Origin: Paracoccaceae bacterium
GTDB taxonomy: Bacteria > Pseudomonadota > Alphaproteobacteria > Rhodobacterales > Rhodobacteraceae
Reading direction: 5' to 3'
DNA: 64,000 nt
NCBI GenBank assembly: GCA_022823605.1
Contig: JAJEHS010000006.1
Coordinates: forward strand, 593,001 to 657,000
Of this stretch, positions 27,885 through 38,718 are shown one piece after another; the stretch's first letter is position 1, and each line of letters begins with the position of its first letter. The notes beneath the pieces are model-generated. The model made no database searches and was not told where the DNA came from. It saw only the letters and a program-made list of their open reading frames with translations. The position numbers and the translations under genes were made by a program.

Positions 27885-28675
27885 GAATTCCTCTTTTGGT
27901 AAGGAATTTTGGCATTCCGAATGTCAATAGCCGGGATCATGCGACCGTCACGGTAAAAGCACAGATAATCGACTCCGAAGGTTTCACGAACTCGCTCAGG
28001 TGTCAACACTTGGTTAACTGTACCGAATGCAGTCATTTGGGCTGAGTGCATTAATGCGACATGCGTAGCAAAGACAGGGATCATCACCAGATCATGAATG
28101 ACCATCACTACGGTGATTCCAAGGTCAACAACCAATGACAAAATCCGACTCTTTGCATCTGGATCAAGATGATTGGTAGGTTCATCAAGAAACAGAAGGG
28201 ATGGATTCTGTGCAAGTGCCCGAGCAATATGAGCACGTTGCCGCTCACCCCCCGACAAGACTTCCATTCGCTTATCGGCCAATGAACTCAATCCAGTTAA
28301 GTGCAAAATTCGGTCCAGATCAACTCTATGCTCTTCGATAGAGCGGTCAGCCCAGATCGGAACCTGACCCAACGCAACGTAATCGCGTAGCATCAATAAA
28401 CCTTTCGGTCGTTCCTGCTGACTTACAACAGCAATGGTACGAGCACGCTCGGGTGCTGACATCTTTTTTATGCTGCGACCCTGAATCAGGACATCGCCTT
28501 TTGTTATACTCCTTATACCGCTGAGCAAGTTTAACAGGGTCGTTTTGCCAGCTCCATTTGGTCCAGCAATCGCAAGAATGGATCCTTCTTGCAGATCAAA
28601 GGACACATCCTGCAAGAGTGTGGTATCGTTGAGAATGTAATTAAGATTATTAACGAACAGCAATGAGGAAGTCAT
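27881..28675 (-). CDS. btuD: ABC transporter ATP-binding protein, predicted vitamin B12 importer
   Basis: ATPase of the importer, 264 residues. The Walker A is GPNGAGKTTLLNLLSG, the signature LSGGERQRAHIARAL, the Walker B LLFLDEPTNHLD and the switch VIHDL. The C-terminal VLTPERVRETFGVDYLCF is typical of FecE/BtuD-type subunits. The start codon at 28675 directly follows the stop of the 99-residue reading frame, so translation is probably coupled. A complete permease, binding protein and ATPase set is therefore present; no TonB-dependent outer-membrane receptor is seen in the window. Confidence 0.9.
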   Translation of the reverse strand: MTSSLLFVNNLNYILNDTTLLQDVSFDLQEGSILAIAGPNGAGKTTLLNLLSGIRSITKGDVLIQGRSIKKMSAPERARTIAVVSQQERPKGLLMLRDYVALGQVPIWADRSIEEHRVDLDRILHLTGLSSLADKRMEVLSGGERQRAHIARALAQNPSLLFLDEPTNHLDPDAKSRILSLVVDLGITVVMVIHDLVMIPVFATHVALMHSAQMTAFGTVNQVLTPERVRETFGVDYLCFYRDGRMIPAIDIRNAKIPYQKRNS

Positions 28676-28975
28676 TTAGATATCCTCAGACCAAAGCTTT
28701 AAATCGCTTGTAATGGCTTGATTATTACTGCTCATCGTATCCTGGCCTGGCTTGGTCTCGCAGGTACCTTCAAGTCCAATACGTACCCATCGTATTTTCA
28801 GTAATTGCATCTGGCGAGATAACATTAACATGCCTCTTATACCCCATAACAAAGAAGCATATACAACCTCGTAACTGCTTGACACAACATGATCGAACTG
28901 GAATTGCTTCAAGAGACCCCAACTCAGATTTTGTCCTTCTGGCTTTGCAGTTGTCATCAAATTTACCAAATCCAT
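28676..28975 (-). CDS. unrecognised 99-residue protein leading the B12 importer operon
   Basis: I do not recognise this reading frame. It begins MDLVNLMTTAKPEGQN, contains HVVSSSYEVVYASLLWG and ends ITSDLKLWSEDI. It has one mildly hydrophobic stretch and no signal peptide. It is the first frame after the cobalamin riboswitch, and its stop lies immediately before the btuD start codon. There is no Shine-Dalgarno before ATG 28975: a 5-bp hairpin with a TCCT loop (28979-28992) sits there instead. ATG 28957 is an alternative start. It could be a real small protein, a regulatory leader or a decayed gene. Confidence 0.45.
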   Translation of the reverse strand: MDLVNLMTTAKPEGQNLSWGLLKQFQFDHVVSSSYEVVYASLLWGIRGMLMLSRQMQLLKIRWVRIGLEGTCETKPGQDTMSSNNQAITSDLKLWSEDI

Positions 28976-29120
28976 TATGATTCAGGAGAATCAGCCCAAA
29001 TCTCTAACTTTTACTGTCCCTTAGGGGATTAAATTTATCCTTGGAGATGGGGAAGGAACTATTGGCAATCTATTCAACTGCTGGCCCACCCCGGAACACC
29101 CCGTCCGGAAGACAAACTTT

Positions 29121-29303
29121 GATGGCAGGTCTCCTGACTCGTGTGTTTTATTCCCTTGTACCTTCCCAACCATCCAGGTCAGTGGTTTCTACAAGAGTAT
29201 CTCTCACTTACAGTTGCGGGGACAGTTACGGCCTTGGCACCTAATGGTTACACCTCACCGTATTCCCTATTAATCCCAGTCTTATGACTTTTCGGAAACC
29301 ATC
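29121..29303 (-). ncRNA. cobalamin riboswitch
   Basis: Read on the - strand, the conserved landmarks appear in order. They are TAATAGGGAATACGGTGAGG, CTGTCCCCGCAACTGTAA, CCACTG, TGGGAAGG, and the B12 box AGTCAGGAGACCTGCC at 29139-29124. The closing stem P1 pairs GATGG (29303-29299) with CCATC (29125-29121). The element is about 183 nt and ends 145 bases before the first frame of the importer operon. The downstream region holds small hairpins (for example CCGGA/TCCGG around 29091-29108), but I see no clear T-tract terminator, so repression by blocking translation is as likely as termination. Binding of adenosyl- or other cobalamin would switch the operon off. Confidence 0.95.
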
Positions 29304-29310
29304 GGGACTA

Positions 29311-29339
29311 ATTATTAGGATAAATCAGGACTTTGTAAA
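29311..29339 (-). promoter_or_regulatory. sigma-70 promoter of the B12 importer operon
   Basis: On the - strand the sequence reads TTTACA (29339-29334), a 17-bp spacer, then AATAAT (29316-29311). Each hexamer matches the consensus at five of six positions. Transcription would start near 29304, exactly where the riboswitch P1 stem begins. Confidence 0.7.
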
Positions 29340-29381
29340 GTGGAATTTGAAAATATTTTGGATACTTGAACCCTGAAATGC

Positions 29382-29696
29382 TCAATCAGTGTTTTCTGTC
29401 GTAATGTTTTTGATTTCATCAAGGGAAACCGTATCCTTATCATTATCCAGAATATCGTCACCATCATCCTCAACCCCATCTTCGACATCATTATCTTCCT
29501 TGATGTTGACATCACTACTGTCAAGTTCAAGATCAATACCTTCCTGATCCCTTTCTTCAGGGACAACTTCGTCCTTGAAAAAAACCTCTAGCTGATAGCC
29601 ACAATTCGGGCACTCGACAGGGTACCGCTGCATGTCATAAAACTTTGTGCCACAGCTATCACAACGATGTTTTGAACCCCAAACTTCCTTTGGCAT
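29382..29696 (-). CDS. TIGR02300 (FYDLN acid domain) family protein
   Basis: Small alphaproteobacterial protein of unknown function, 104 residues. The N-terminal half is a zinc-ribbon-like module with two CxxC pairs: CDSC (Cys 13, 16) and CPNC (Cys 34, 37). Between them is FYDMQRYPVECP, the FYDLNRDPxxCP signature of TIGR02300. The C-terminal half is almost pure acidic low complexity, rich in Asp and Glu, as in the family. It lies 58 bp downstream of lpdA in the same direction and may be the last gene of the TCA block. Confidence 0.9.
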   Translation of the reverse strand: MPKEVWGSKHRCDSCGTKFYDMQRYPVECPNCGYQLEVFFKDEVVPEERDQEGIDLELDSSDVNIKEDNDVEDGVEDDGDDILDNDKDTVSLDEIKNITTENTD

Positions 29697-29754
29697 TTAA
29701 TTCCCCTTAATATTGATTGGTAGGTTGTTGAAATAGTATTACCTGTCAGAAATA

Positions 29755-31143
29755 CTAGGCATGTATGGCACCATCACCACAAGCAAGTGCAGCTTCCTTT
29801 ACAGCCTCGGAATATGTGGGATGGCCATGACATGTCAAGGCAATATCTTCCGCCGAGACTCCAAACTCAAGGCCGAGACATATCTCCTGAATCAAATCCG
29901 AGGCTGAAGGGCCAATGATATGACAACCCAGAATTTTATCTGTTTCTCGGTCAGCGAGCATTTTAACGAAGCCACTTGCCTGGAAAATCGACTTGGCTCG
30001 GGCATTACCCTGAAATGGAAACTTGCCAATCTTATAATCCACACCCTCTTCCTTCAACTGTTCCTCGGTCTTCCCGACTGCGGCCACCTCCGGTTGTGTA
30101 TAAATAACAGATGGTATGACATCATGGTTGACATAACCCCTGTTACCTGCAATTTCTTCAGCAACCGCTACTCCCTCATCCTCTGCCTTATGCGCCAGCA
30201 TGGGGCCTGGTGTTACATCTCCAATGGCAAATATTCCCTTGACATTGGTCTGGAAAATTGAATCTACTTCAATCTGTCCTTGTTCGGTCAGTCCTATACC
30301 GAGTTTTTCGAGACCGAGATCATCCGTATAGGGTCTTCTGCCGGTAGAGAGAAGGACAATATCGGCCTTTATGGTTTCCACCTTGCCGGTTTTTCTGATC
30401 TTGAATTCAACAGTATTGACTTTTCCCTTCTTGGCAACAGAGGTCACTTCCACTCCCAATTTGAAATCCATCCCCTGCCTTTTCAGTATTCTCTGAAGGG
30501 TCTTGGATACTTCTGTATCCATGCCAGGTGTAATTCCATTCAGATACTCCAGAACCGTGACCTTTGATCCCAATCTCGCATAAACCGAGCCCAGCTCAAG
30601 ACCAATGACCCCAGCTCCTATAATGACCAACTCCGCTGGAATGGATGACAATTCCAATGCTCCAGTGGAGGTAACCACTGTTTTTTCATCAACTTTCACA
30701 CCTTTCAGGGAGCTGGGTTCTGAACCCGTTGCAATTACAATATTCCTGGTTTCAAAGGTTTGATCTCCAACCCGTACCTTGCCCGGCTCAACGATTTCCC
30801 CCTTGCCCTTGATCCAGTCAACCTTGTTCTTTTTGAACAGGAATTCTATACCACCGGTGTTGGCATCAATTGTTGATTGTTTGTAAGCCAGCATCTTGTC
30901 CCAATCTATTGAAGGGGAATCGGTCACAATGCCAACCTTTGGAAAATTGTGAATTGCTTCGTGGTATTGATGGGATGCGTGCAGAAGGGCCTTGGATGGT
31001 ATACACCCCACATTGAGACATGTCCCTCCAAGAGTTTCCCTGCTTTCTACACATGCCACCGAAAGCCCTAGTTGACCTGCTCGGATGGCACAAACATATC
31101 CACCCGGACCACCTCCAATTACAATTAAATCGTAAACAGCCAC
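29755..31143 (-). CDS. lpdA: dihydrolipoyl dehydrogenase
   Basis: E3 component that reoxidises dihydrolipoamide of 2-oxoglutarate (and possibly pyruvate) dehydrogenase with NAD+. It has the FAD fold [20 protein letters not shown], the redox disulfide [16 protein letters not shown], the NAD fold [40 protein letters not shown] and the C-terminal active-site His/Glu in [13 protein letters not shown]. The 462 residues are normal. The start is GTG 31143 with AGGAAA 5 bases upstream. It follows sucB by 89 bp in the usual alphaproteobacterial sucAB-lpd order. Confidence 0.95.
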   Translation of the reverse strand: MAVYDLIVIGGGPGGYVCAIRAGQLGLSVACVESRETLGGTCLNVGCIPSKALLHASHQYHEAIHNFPKVGIVTDSPSIDWDKMLAYKQSTIDANTGGIEFLFKKNKVDWIKGKGEIVEPGKVRVGDQTFETRNIVIATGSEPSSLKGVKVDEKTVVTSTGALELSSIPAELVIIGAGVIGLELGSVYARLGSKVTVLEYLNGITPGMDTEVSKTLQRILKRQGMDFKLGVEVTSVAKKGKVNTVEFKIRKTGKVETIKADIVLLSTGRRPYTDDLGLEKLGIGLTEQGQIEVDSIFQTNVKGIFAIGDVTPGPMLAHKAEDEGVAVAEEIAGNRGYVNHDVIPSVIYTQPEVAAVGKTEEQLKEEGVDYKIGKFPFQGNARAKSIFQASGFVKMLADRETDKILGCHIIGPSASDLIQEICLGLEFGVSAEDIALTCHGHPTYSEAVKEAALACGDGAIHA

Positions 31144-31232
31144 TGTGTTTCCTTTTCAAATTTCTTCTTGTGTTCAAAGGTAAATGGAATCAGACCATAA
31201 TCCTGTAAAAAAATACCCTCAAAACGGGAGAT

Positions 31233-32426
31233 TTAGATATCAAGCAACATCCGCCTTGGATCTTCAAGTGCCTCCTTGACCCTGACCAGAAATGTGACAG
31301 CCCCCTTGCCATCTACGATTCGATGGTCATAGGAAAGGGCAAGGTACATCATCGGCCGGATTTCAATTTTCCCGTCAATGACAACCGGCCTGTCCTGAAT
31401 CTTGTGCATCCCCAGAATACCTGATTGGGGAGGATTCAATATGGGCGAAGACATCAGGGATCCGTAAATTCCCCCATTGGAAATAGAAAATGTTCCTCCT
31501 TGCATGTCATCCATGGTCAACTTGCCATCCCTGGCCTTCTTGCCATAATCGGCAATGGCCAGTTCGATATCGCCAAAGCTCATATTCTGAGTATTCTTGA
31601 TTACAGGTACAACCAATCCTGTTGGGGTTCCCACTGCAATTCCCATATTTACATACTTGCGGAATACAATATCGGTACCATCAATTTCACCATTGACTTC
31701 CGGCACTTCCAGAAGTGCATTTGAACAGGCCTTTACAAAGAAGGACATGAAACCCAGCTTGATGCCGAATTTTTGACTGAAATCTTCCTTGTACTGCTGG
31801 CGAAGTCGCATGATTTCGGACATGTCGACCTCATTATAGGTCGTTAGGATAGCCGCCGTATTCTGGGCAGCTTTCAATCTGCTGGCAATGGTCTGCCTCA
31901 AACGCGACATTGGAATGCGCTCCTCCAGTTCGCCAACAGGTTCAGCTGGCCATTGGCTTTTCATGGCAGAAATATCAGTCAGATTAACGACATCCTGTTT
32001 CATGACACGTCCGTCTTTACCCGTACCTGATACAACGTTTCTATCAATCCCTTTTTCAGCCATCATCCTTTTGGCAGATGGTGCATCTTCAGGTGCCTTT
32101 TCCCTTTGGGATTGAACCTTGGGTTGGGGTTCGGGATCCTTGACGGTGGTTTCCTTGGGAGCAGCAGGTTTGGAAGTTCCCTCTGGTATGCCCTCGCTCA
32201 ACATTGCCAAAAGGGCATCAACAGAAACATCCTCTCCCTTGTTAGCTACGATTTCAGATAAGATACCACCTTTCGGCGCACGAACTTCAATGGCGACTTT
32301 TTCAGTATCAAGGTCACAAACAACCTCATCCTGCTCCACGACATCACCTGTCGACTTGTACCAATTCCCAACAGTGGCTTCAGTAATACTTTCGCCCAAT
32401 GTTGGTACCCTAATTTCAATGGACAT
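31233..32426 (-). CDS. sucB: 2-oxoglutarate dehydrogenase E2, dihydrolipoyl succinyltransferase
   Basis: Transfers the succinyl group to CoA. The lipoyl domain is at residues 1-76, with the lipoyl Lys K43 in [13 protein letters not shown] Pro/Lys/Glu-rich linker follows, then a peripheral subunit-binding domain around 110-150 ([20 protein letters not shown]), and a catalytic domain from about 165 with [21 protein letters not shown] (cut) and the active site [17 protein letters not shown] single lipoyl domain and 397 residues match SucB rather than pyruvate dehydrogenase E2. The gap to sucA is 11 bp. Confidence 0.95.
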   Translation of the reverse strand: MSIEIRVPTLGESITEATVGNWYKSTGDVVEQDEVVCDLDTEKVAIEVRAPKGGILSEIVANKGEDVSVDALLAMLSEGIPEGTSKPAAPKETTVKDPEPQPKVQSQREKAPEDAPSAKRMMAEKGIDRNVVSGTGKDGRVMKQDVVNLTDISAMKSQWPAEPVGELEERIPMSRLRQTIASRLKAAQNTAAILTTYNEVDMSEIMRLRQQYKEDFSQKFGIKLGFMSFFVKACSNALLEVPEVNGEIDGTDIVFRKYVNMGIAVGTPTGLVVPVIKNTQNMSFGDIELAIADYGKKARDGKLTMDDMQGGTFSISNGGIYGSLMSSPILNPPQSGILGMHKIQDRPVVIDGKIEIRPMMYLALSYDHRIVDGKGAVTFLVRVKEALEDPRRMLLDI

Positions 32427-32437
32427 AATTCAAATCC

Positions 32438-35386
32438 CTATTCCAAGGCTTTATCAATTAATTCTTGCTGTTCCTTGCGGTGTTGCTCCAGCAATCCGGT
32501 GGCAGGTGAGGCCGAGGCCTGTCTGCCAACATATTCCACTCTTTTTGCTTTTGCTTTTATATGGTTTAATACCCACTCCAGATTGGGTTCGATAAATGAC
32601 CAGCTCCCCTGGTTTTTGGGTTCTTCCTGACACCATACCATTTCTGCCTTCTTGAACCTTCCCAACTCGGCAATCAAACTTCTCGCCGGGAATGGATAAA
32701 GCTGTTCTATCCTGAGAAGATAGACATCATCGATTCCCCTCTTGTCCCTTTCATTCAGCAGGTCGTAATATACTTTTCCTGTACTTAGGACCACCTTTCT
32801 GATCTTGCTATCTGCAACCAGATTGATATCTGAATTACCCTTTTGCGCATCATCCCAAAGTACCCTGTGAAAGGTTGTACCCTCATAGAAATCTTCCAGA
32901 TTGGAGACTGCCATCTTATGCCGAAGCAGGGACTTTGGTGTCATCATGATAAGGGGCTTACGAAATTCCCGGTGCAATTGTCTCCTCAGTATATGGAAGT
33001 AGTTGGCCGGAGTTGTACAATTGGCCACGATCCAGTTATCTTCAGCCGATAATTGCAGAAACCTCTCCAACCGGGCCGAAGAGTGTTCGGGTCCCTGTCC
33101 CTCGAATCCATGTGGAAGCAGGACAACCAACCCCGACATCCTCAACCATTTCCTTTCACCCGAGGCAATGAATTGATCAAAGATTATCTGAGCTCCATTG
33201 GCAAAATCCCCAAATTGCGCTTCCCACAATACCAGGGCATTCGGTTCCGTTAATGAATACCCGTATTCAAAACCCAATACTGCGAATTCGGATAGCATCG
33301 AATCAATAACCTGCAATGATTTTTGATCACCTTCCAAGTGATTGAGGGGATAGTATCTCTCCTCCGATTCCTGATCGATGAAAGCCAGATGTCGTTGGCT
33401 GAAGGTACCCCGGGTACTGTCCTGCCCAGCAAGTCTGACTGGATACCCTTCAAGTAACAAACTGCCGAAAGCCAAGGCTTCTCCGATGGCCCAATCACAC
33501 CCCTTGCCCGTTTCAAAGACATTCTTTCTACCATTCAGAATCCTCTTCAAGGTAGGATGGATATTGAAGTCATCAGGATAATCGGACAACCCCTTCCCGA
33601 TTTTCTGGATGACTTCCTCCTTGATGCCTGTTCGCCCTCTTTCATACTGTTCAGGCAGGGTACGAAGATGAGACCATCTTCCATCAAGCCAATCAGCTTC
33701 ATTCGGACGGTAGGAATTGGCAACCTCCAATTCATTTTCCAGTTTTTCCCTGAATTTGGTTTTCATTTCGAAAATATCATTTTCGGGAACCAAACCCTCC
33801 TGGACCAACTTCTTGGAATAAATCTCAAGGGTGGTTTCATGCTTTCTGATGTTCCTGTACATCCTTGGTTGGGTAAACATGGGATCATCACCCTCGTTAT
33901 GACCAAACCTGCGATAACAGAACATGTCGATAATGGCATCCTTGTGGAATTTCTGGCGAAATTCCGTGGCAACCTTGGCGGCATGAACCACCGCTTCGGG
34001 ATCATCACCATTGACATGAAAAATCGGAGCTTCGATCATCATGCCGATATCAGTGGGATAGGGTGAGGACCGTGAATAAAACGGTGCCGTAGTAAATCCA
34101 ATCTGGTTGTTAACTACAAAATGGATGGTTCCACCCGTTTCATGACCATCCAGACCAGATAAACCAAAGCATTCAGCCACGATTCCCTGACCGGCAAAAG
34201 CAGCATCGCCATGAAGCAAAACCGGCAATACTTTTGTTCGGTCATGATCTTCCAACTGTTCCTGCTTGGCCCTGACCTTGCCAAGTACAACAGGATTGAC
34301 GGCTTCAAGATGCGAGGGGTTGGCAGTTAGTGACAAATGAACACTGTTGCCATCAAATTCGCGATCCGAGGAAGCACCCAGATGATATTTGACATCACCT
34401 GATCCCTCAATGTCTTCCGGCTTGTAACTTCCCCCATGGAATTCATGCAATATTGCCCTGTAGGGCTTGCCCATGACATTGGCAAGTACATTCAGACGGC
34501 CCCGATGGGGCATACCTATGACAATTTCCCTTATCCCCAAGGAACCACCACGCTTGATGATCTGTTCCATTGCAGGAATCAGGGCTTCACCCCCATCAAT
34601 GCCAAATCGTTTGGTTCCAGTATACTTTACATGGAAAAACTGCTCCAGACCCTCGGCTTCAACGAGCTTTTGAAGAATTGCCCGTCTTCCTTCCGAGGTA
34701 AATTGTATTTCCTTCCCGTATCCCTCGATTCTCTCCTTAAGCCAACTTGACTGTTCAGGATCGGATATATGCATGTATTGCAGGGCAAAGGTGCCGCAAT
34801 ATGTCCTTCGGACCAATTCAAGGATCTGTCGCATGGTCGCTGTTTCTAGCCCAAGGACATAATCGATGAATATCGGCCGGTCCAAATCATCTTCTGTGAA
34901 CCCGTAATTGTAAGGTTCAAGCTCGGAATGTGGTACATGATGATGGAGCCCAAGGGGATCCAGGGTGGCTATACGATGTCCCCTTATTCTAAATGCCCTG
35001 ATAACCATCAGGGCCCGAATGGAATCCAGAACTCTCTGGTGAATTTCCTCCTCGGAAACACCCATCATTCCACCCGAGGCGATTTTTGCCCTGAGTTTGG
35101 TTTCTATGTTGTGCCCGAATGCCTCAATTTCCGATTGCCATTGACCATCCAGGGCTGAAAGGGTTTCAGTGCGGGGAATGTAGGGCCAGTTGGATTTGGT
35201 CCAGGAGGGAGTTGAACCATTCAAGCCATCCTTGAAACCAGTGACATCGAAGTAATCTCTCCAGGTTTTATCGACTGATTCGGGATTGGTATTGTACTTT
35301 CTTTGAAGCAACTCAATGTATTGAGCATTCCCCCCTGAAAGAAAACTCGTCGAATGTAAATCCTTGTTGGTTATTTTCTCGGCCAT
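32438..35386 (-). CDS. sucA: 2-oxoglutarate dehydrogenase E1
   Basis: Thiamine diphosphate-dependent decarboxylation of 2-oxoglutarate. The N-terminus has FLSGGNAQYIELLQRKY (the E2-binding start). The TPP region shows GMPHRGRLNVLANVMGKP and HGDAAFAGQGIVAE, then NNQIGFTT, NGDDPEAVVHAAKVA and YRRFGHNEGDDPMFTQP. The second half has RLAGQDSTRGTFSQRH, FGDFANGAQIIFDQFI and a C-terminal WCQEEPKNQGSW. The 982 residues are typical of alphaproteobacterial SucA (about 985-995). It lies between sucD and sucB. Confidence 0.96.
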   Translation of the reverse strand: MAEKITNKDLHSTSFLSGGNAQYIELLQRKYNTNPESVDKTWRDYFDVTGFKDGLNGSTPSWTKSNWPYIPRTETLSALDGQWQSEIEAFGHNIETKLRAKIASGGMMGVSEEEIHQRVLDSIRALMVIRAFRIRGHRIATLDPLGLHHHVPHSELEPYNYGFTEDDLDRPIFIDYVLGLETATMRQILELVRRTYCGTFALQYMHISDPEQSSWLKERIEGYGKEIQFTSEGRRAILQKLVEAEGLEQFFHVKYTGTKRFGIDGGEALIPAMEQIIKRGGSLGIREIVIGMPHRGRLNVLANVMGKPYRAILHEFHGGSYKPEDIEGSGDVKYHLGASSDREFDGNSVHLSLTANPSHLEAVNPVVLGKVRAKQEQLEDHDRTKVLPVLLHGDAAFAGQGIVAECFGLSGLDGHETGGTIHFVVNNQIGFTTAPFYSRSSPYPTDIGMMIEAPIFHVNGDDPEAVVHAAKVATEFRQKFHKDAIIDMFCYRRFGHNEGDDPMFTQPRMYRNIRKHETTLEIYSKKLVQEGLVPENDIFEMKTKFREKLENELEVANSYRPNEADWLDGRWSHLRTLPEQYERGRTGIKEEVIQKIGKGLSDYPDDFNIHPTLKRILNGRKNVFETGKGCDWAIGEALAFGSLLLEGYPVRLAGQDSTRGTFSQRHLAFIDQESEERYYPLNHLEGDQKSLQVIDSMLSEFAVLGFEYGYSLTEPNALVLWEAQFGDFANGAQIIFDQFIASGERKWLRMSGLVVLLPHGFEGQGPEHSSARLERFLQLSAEDNWIVANCTTPANYFHILRRQLHREFRKPLIMMTPKSLLRHKMAVSNLEDFYEGTTFHRVLWDDAQKGNSDINLVADSKIRKVVLSTGKVYYDLLNERDKRGIDDVYLLRIEQLYPFPARSLIAELGRFKKAEMVWCQEEPKNQGSWSFIEPNLEWVLNHIKAKAKRVEYVGRQASASPATGLLEQHRKEQQELIDKALE

Positions 35387-35423
35387 AATATCTCCAAGAT
35401 CAAGTGAAGTTCAGAAACTTCGA

Positions 35424-36308
35424 TTAACCCTTGATTGCCTCCATTACAGCTTCACCAAGGGTTGCAGGACTATCCGCAATAATGATTCCAGCCTTCTTCA
35501 TGGCCTCGATTTTATCGCCGGCACCTCCCTTACCACCGGATATCACCGCACCGGCATGTCCCATTCTTCGTCCCGGGGGTGCCGTCAGACCTGCCACAAA
35601 TCCGGCAATTGGTTTCCTTCTGCCTTTTTTCCCCTCGTCAATAATATATTGTGCAGCTTCCTCTTCAGCACTACCACCGATTTCACCAATCATGATTATT
35701 GATTCTGTCTCATCATCGGCCAAAAACAACTCAAGTGCATCAATATGTTCCGTTCCCTTGATCGGATCACCACCGATACCGATGCAGGTTGATTGTCCCA
35801 GACCTATATCGGTCGTTTGCTTGACTGCTTCATAAGTTAGGGTACCCGATCTGGAAACAACACCAACTGTACCCTTTTTATGGATATGACCCGGCATGAT
35901 GCCTATTTTACATTCATCCGGTGTAATGACCCCCGGACAATTGGGTCCAACCAAACGGGATTTTGAACCAAGCAAGGCCCGTTTAACCGGTATCATGTCC
36001 AGAACCGGTATCCCCTCGGTGATACAGACGATCAGTTCGATTTCAGCGTCAATGGCTTCCATGATTGCATCGGCAGCGAAGGGTGGCGGTACATAGATTG
36101 CGGTGGCGTTTGCATCAGTACTTGCCTTCGCTTCATGTACGGTATCGAACACCGGTAAGTCCAGATGCTTCTCACCACCCTTGCCCGGGGTTACACCACC
36201 AACCATTCTGGTTCCGTAGGCTATTGCCTGTTCGGAATGGAACGTCCCTTGGGAACCAGTAAATCCCTGGCATATGACTTTCGTATCTTGATTAACCAGA
36301 ACTGCCAT
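35424..36308 (-). CDS. sucD: succinyl-CoA synthetase alpha subunit
   Basis: Makes succinate, CoA and NTP from succinyl-CoA with SucC. The CoA-binding Rossmann domain starts [20 protein letters not shown]. The phosphohistidine loop is [17 protein letters not shown] near residue 250, and the second conserved region is [20 protein letters not shown]. Length 294 is standard. It lies 41 bp after sucC and 37 bp before sucA. Confidence 0.96.
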   Translation of the reverse strand: MAVLVNQDTKVICQGFTGSQGTFHSEQAIAYGTRMVGGVTPGKGGEKHLDLPVFDTVHEAKASTDANATAIYVPPPFAADAIMEAIDAEIELIVCITEGIPVLDMIPVKRALLGSKSRLVGPNCPGVITPDECKIGIMPGHIHKKGTVGVVSRSGTLTYEAVKQTTDIGLGQSTCIGIGGDPIKGTEHIDALELFLADDETESIIMIGEIGGSAEEEAAQYIIDEGKKGRRKPIAGFVAGLTAPPGRRMGHAGAVISGGKGGAGDKIEAMKKAGIIIADSPATLGEAVMEAIKG

Positions 36309-36349
36309 TTATCATTCTCTTTCTTTATCAAAACCCATTCAAGGAATAT

Positions 36350-37540
36350 CTATTTTACAGCCTCGACGATTTTTTGGGCTGCCTCACCCAAATTGCTGGC
36401 TGCAATGACATTCAACCCGCTCTCGGCAATTATTGCATTGCCTTGATTGACATTCGTTCCTTCAAGTCTGACGACCAAAGGCACCTCCAAACCCACATCC
36501 TTGACCGCTTCAACTATGCCATTGGCGATAATATCGCATCTCATGATGCCACCGAAAATGTTTACCAGAATGCCCTTGACCTTAGGATCTGATGTGATGA
36601 TCTTGAACGCTTCAACAACTTTTTCCTTCGAGGCACCACCACCGACATCAAGAAAGTTCGCCGGTTCGGAACCATAGAGTTTGATTATGTCCATAGTTGC
36701 CATGGCCAGACCTGCCCCATTGACCATACAGCCTATTTCGCCGTCCAAGGCAATGTAGTTCAAATCATATTTCGAGGCTTCCAATTCCTTAGGATCTTCT
36801 TCTGATTCGTCTCGAAGGGCCAGAACCGATGAATTTCTGTAGAGAGCATTGGAGTCAAAGCCCATCTTGCAATCCAGACATTTCAAGTCACCGCTTTTGG
36901 TAACAATAAGGGGATTGATTTCCAGGAGTTCGGCATCCTTTTCGAGAAATAGGCCATAAAGACTCTGGATAAGCTTGACACATTGCCTGATTGCCTTTCC
37001 TCTCAAGCCGAGGGCAGAGGCAGCCCGGCGTCCGTGAAATCCCTGAATACCGGTTGCTGGATCAATCCTGAAGGTTACAATCTTATCCGGCTCATTGGCC
37101 GCAACATCCTCAATATCCATTCCCCCTTCAGTGGAACAAACGAAGGAAATCTGAGAGGTAACCCTATCCAAAAGAATAGCCAAATACAGTTCCCTATCGA
37201 TTTCAGCTCCCTCTTCAATATAAATACGATTGACCTGTTTTCCAGCAGATCCGGTCTGGTGGGTAACCAGTGTCCGGCCGAGCATTCTTCTGGCTTCAAT
37301 TGCAGCAGCTTCGACCGATCGGGTTATCCTAACTCCCCCGTCCGAACCAGCATCAGGTTCCTTGAAGGTTCCCTTGCCCCTGCCACCTGCATGGATTTGG
37401 GCCTTGACAACCCAGACCGGTCCATCCAATTCGGCCGCAGCAGTCTTGGCATCTTCGGCCCTTAGAACTGCCCTTCCATCTGCAACAGGTACTCCATAAG
37501 CTCTAAGCAACTCCTTGGCTTGGTATTCATGGATGTTCAT
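36350..37540 (-). CDS. sucC: succinyl-CoA synthetase beta subunit
   Basis: ATP-grasp subunit carrying the nucleotide and succinate sites. It begins [19 protein letters not shown] and has [18 protein letters not shown] (nucleotide binding), [20 protein letters not shown] (metal site) and [15 protein letters not shown] plus [20 protein letters not shown] (succinate site). Length 396 is normal. It follows mdh with a 117-bp gap that could hold an internal promoter. Confidence 0.96.
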   Translation of the reverse strand: MNIHEYQAKELLRAYGVPVADGRAVLRAEDAKTAAAELDGPVWVVKAQIHAGGRGKGTFKEPDAGSDGGVRITRSVEAAAIEARRMLGRTLVTHQTGSAGKQVNRIYIEEGAEIDRELYLAILLDRVTSQISFVCSTEGGMDIEDVAANEPDKIVTFRIDPATGIQGFHGRRAASALGLRGKAIRQCVKLIQSLYGLFLEKDAELLEINPLIVTKSGDLKCLDCKMGFDSNALYRNSSVLALRDESEEDPKELEASKYDLNYIALDGEIGCMVNGAGLAMATMDIIKLYGSEPANFLDVGGGASKEKVVEAFKIITSDPKVKGILVNIFGGIMRCDIIANGIVEAVKDVGLEVPLVVRLEGTNVNQGNAIIAESGLNVIAASNLGEAAQKIVEAVK

Positions 37541-37657
37541 TTGTTTTTTCCTTAATTTTCATTCAGGTGAGTAATTATCTACCGCTATTACAAAATATCC
37601 TTATTGGAATGGTAATATTTCAAGACTAACTTGCTCCCTAAATCTAATCTAAATGGT

Positions 37658-38647
<990 letters not shown>

Positions 38648-38718
38648 TTACCAAATAATACTCTTGTAAATTTCCTAGTCAATAAAACGAGTGGTTGTTT
38701 CAACAGATAAATTTTCCT

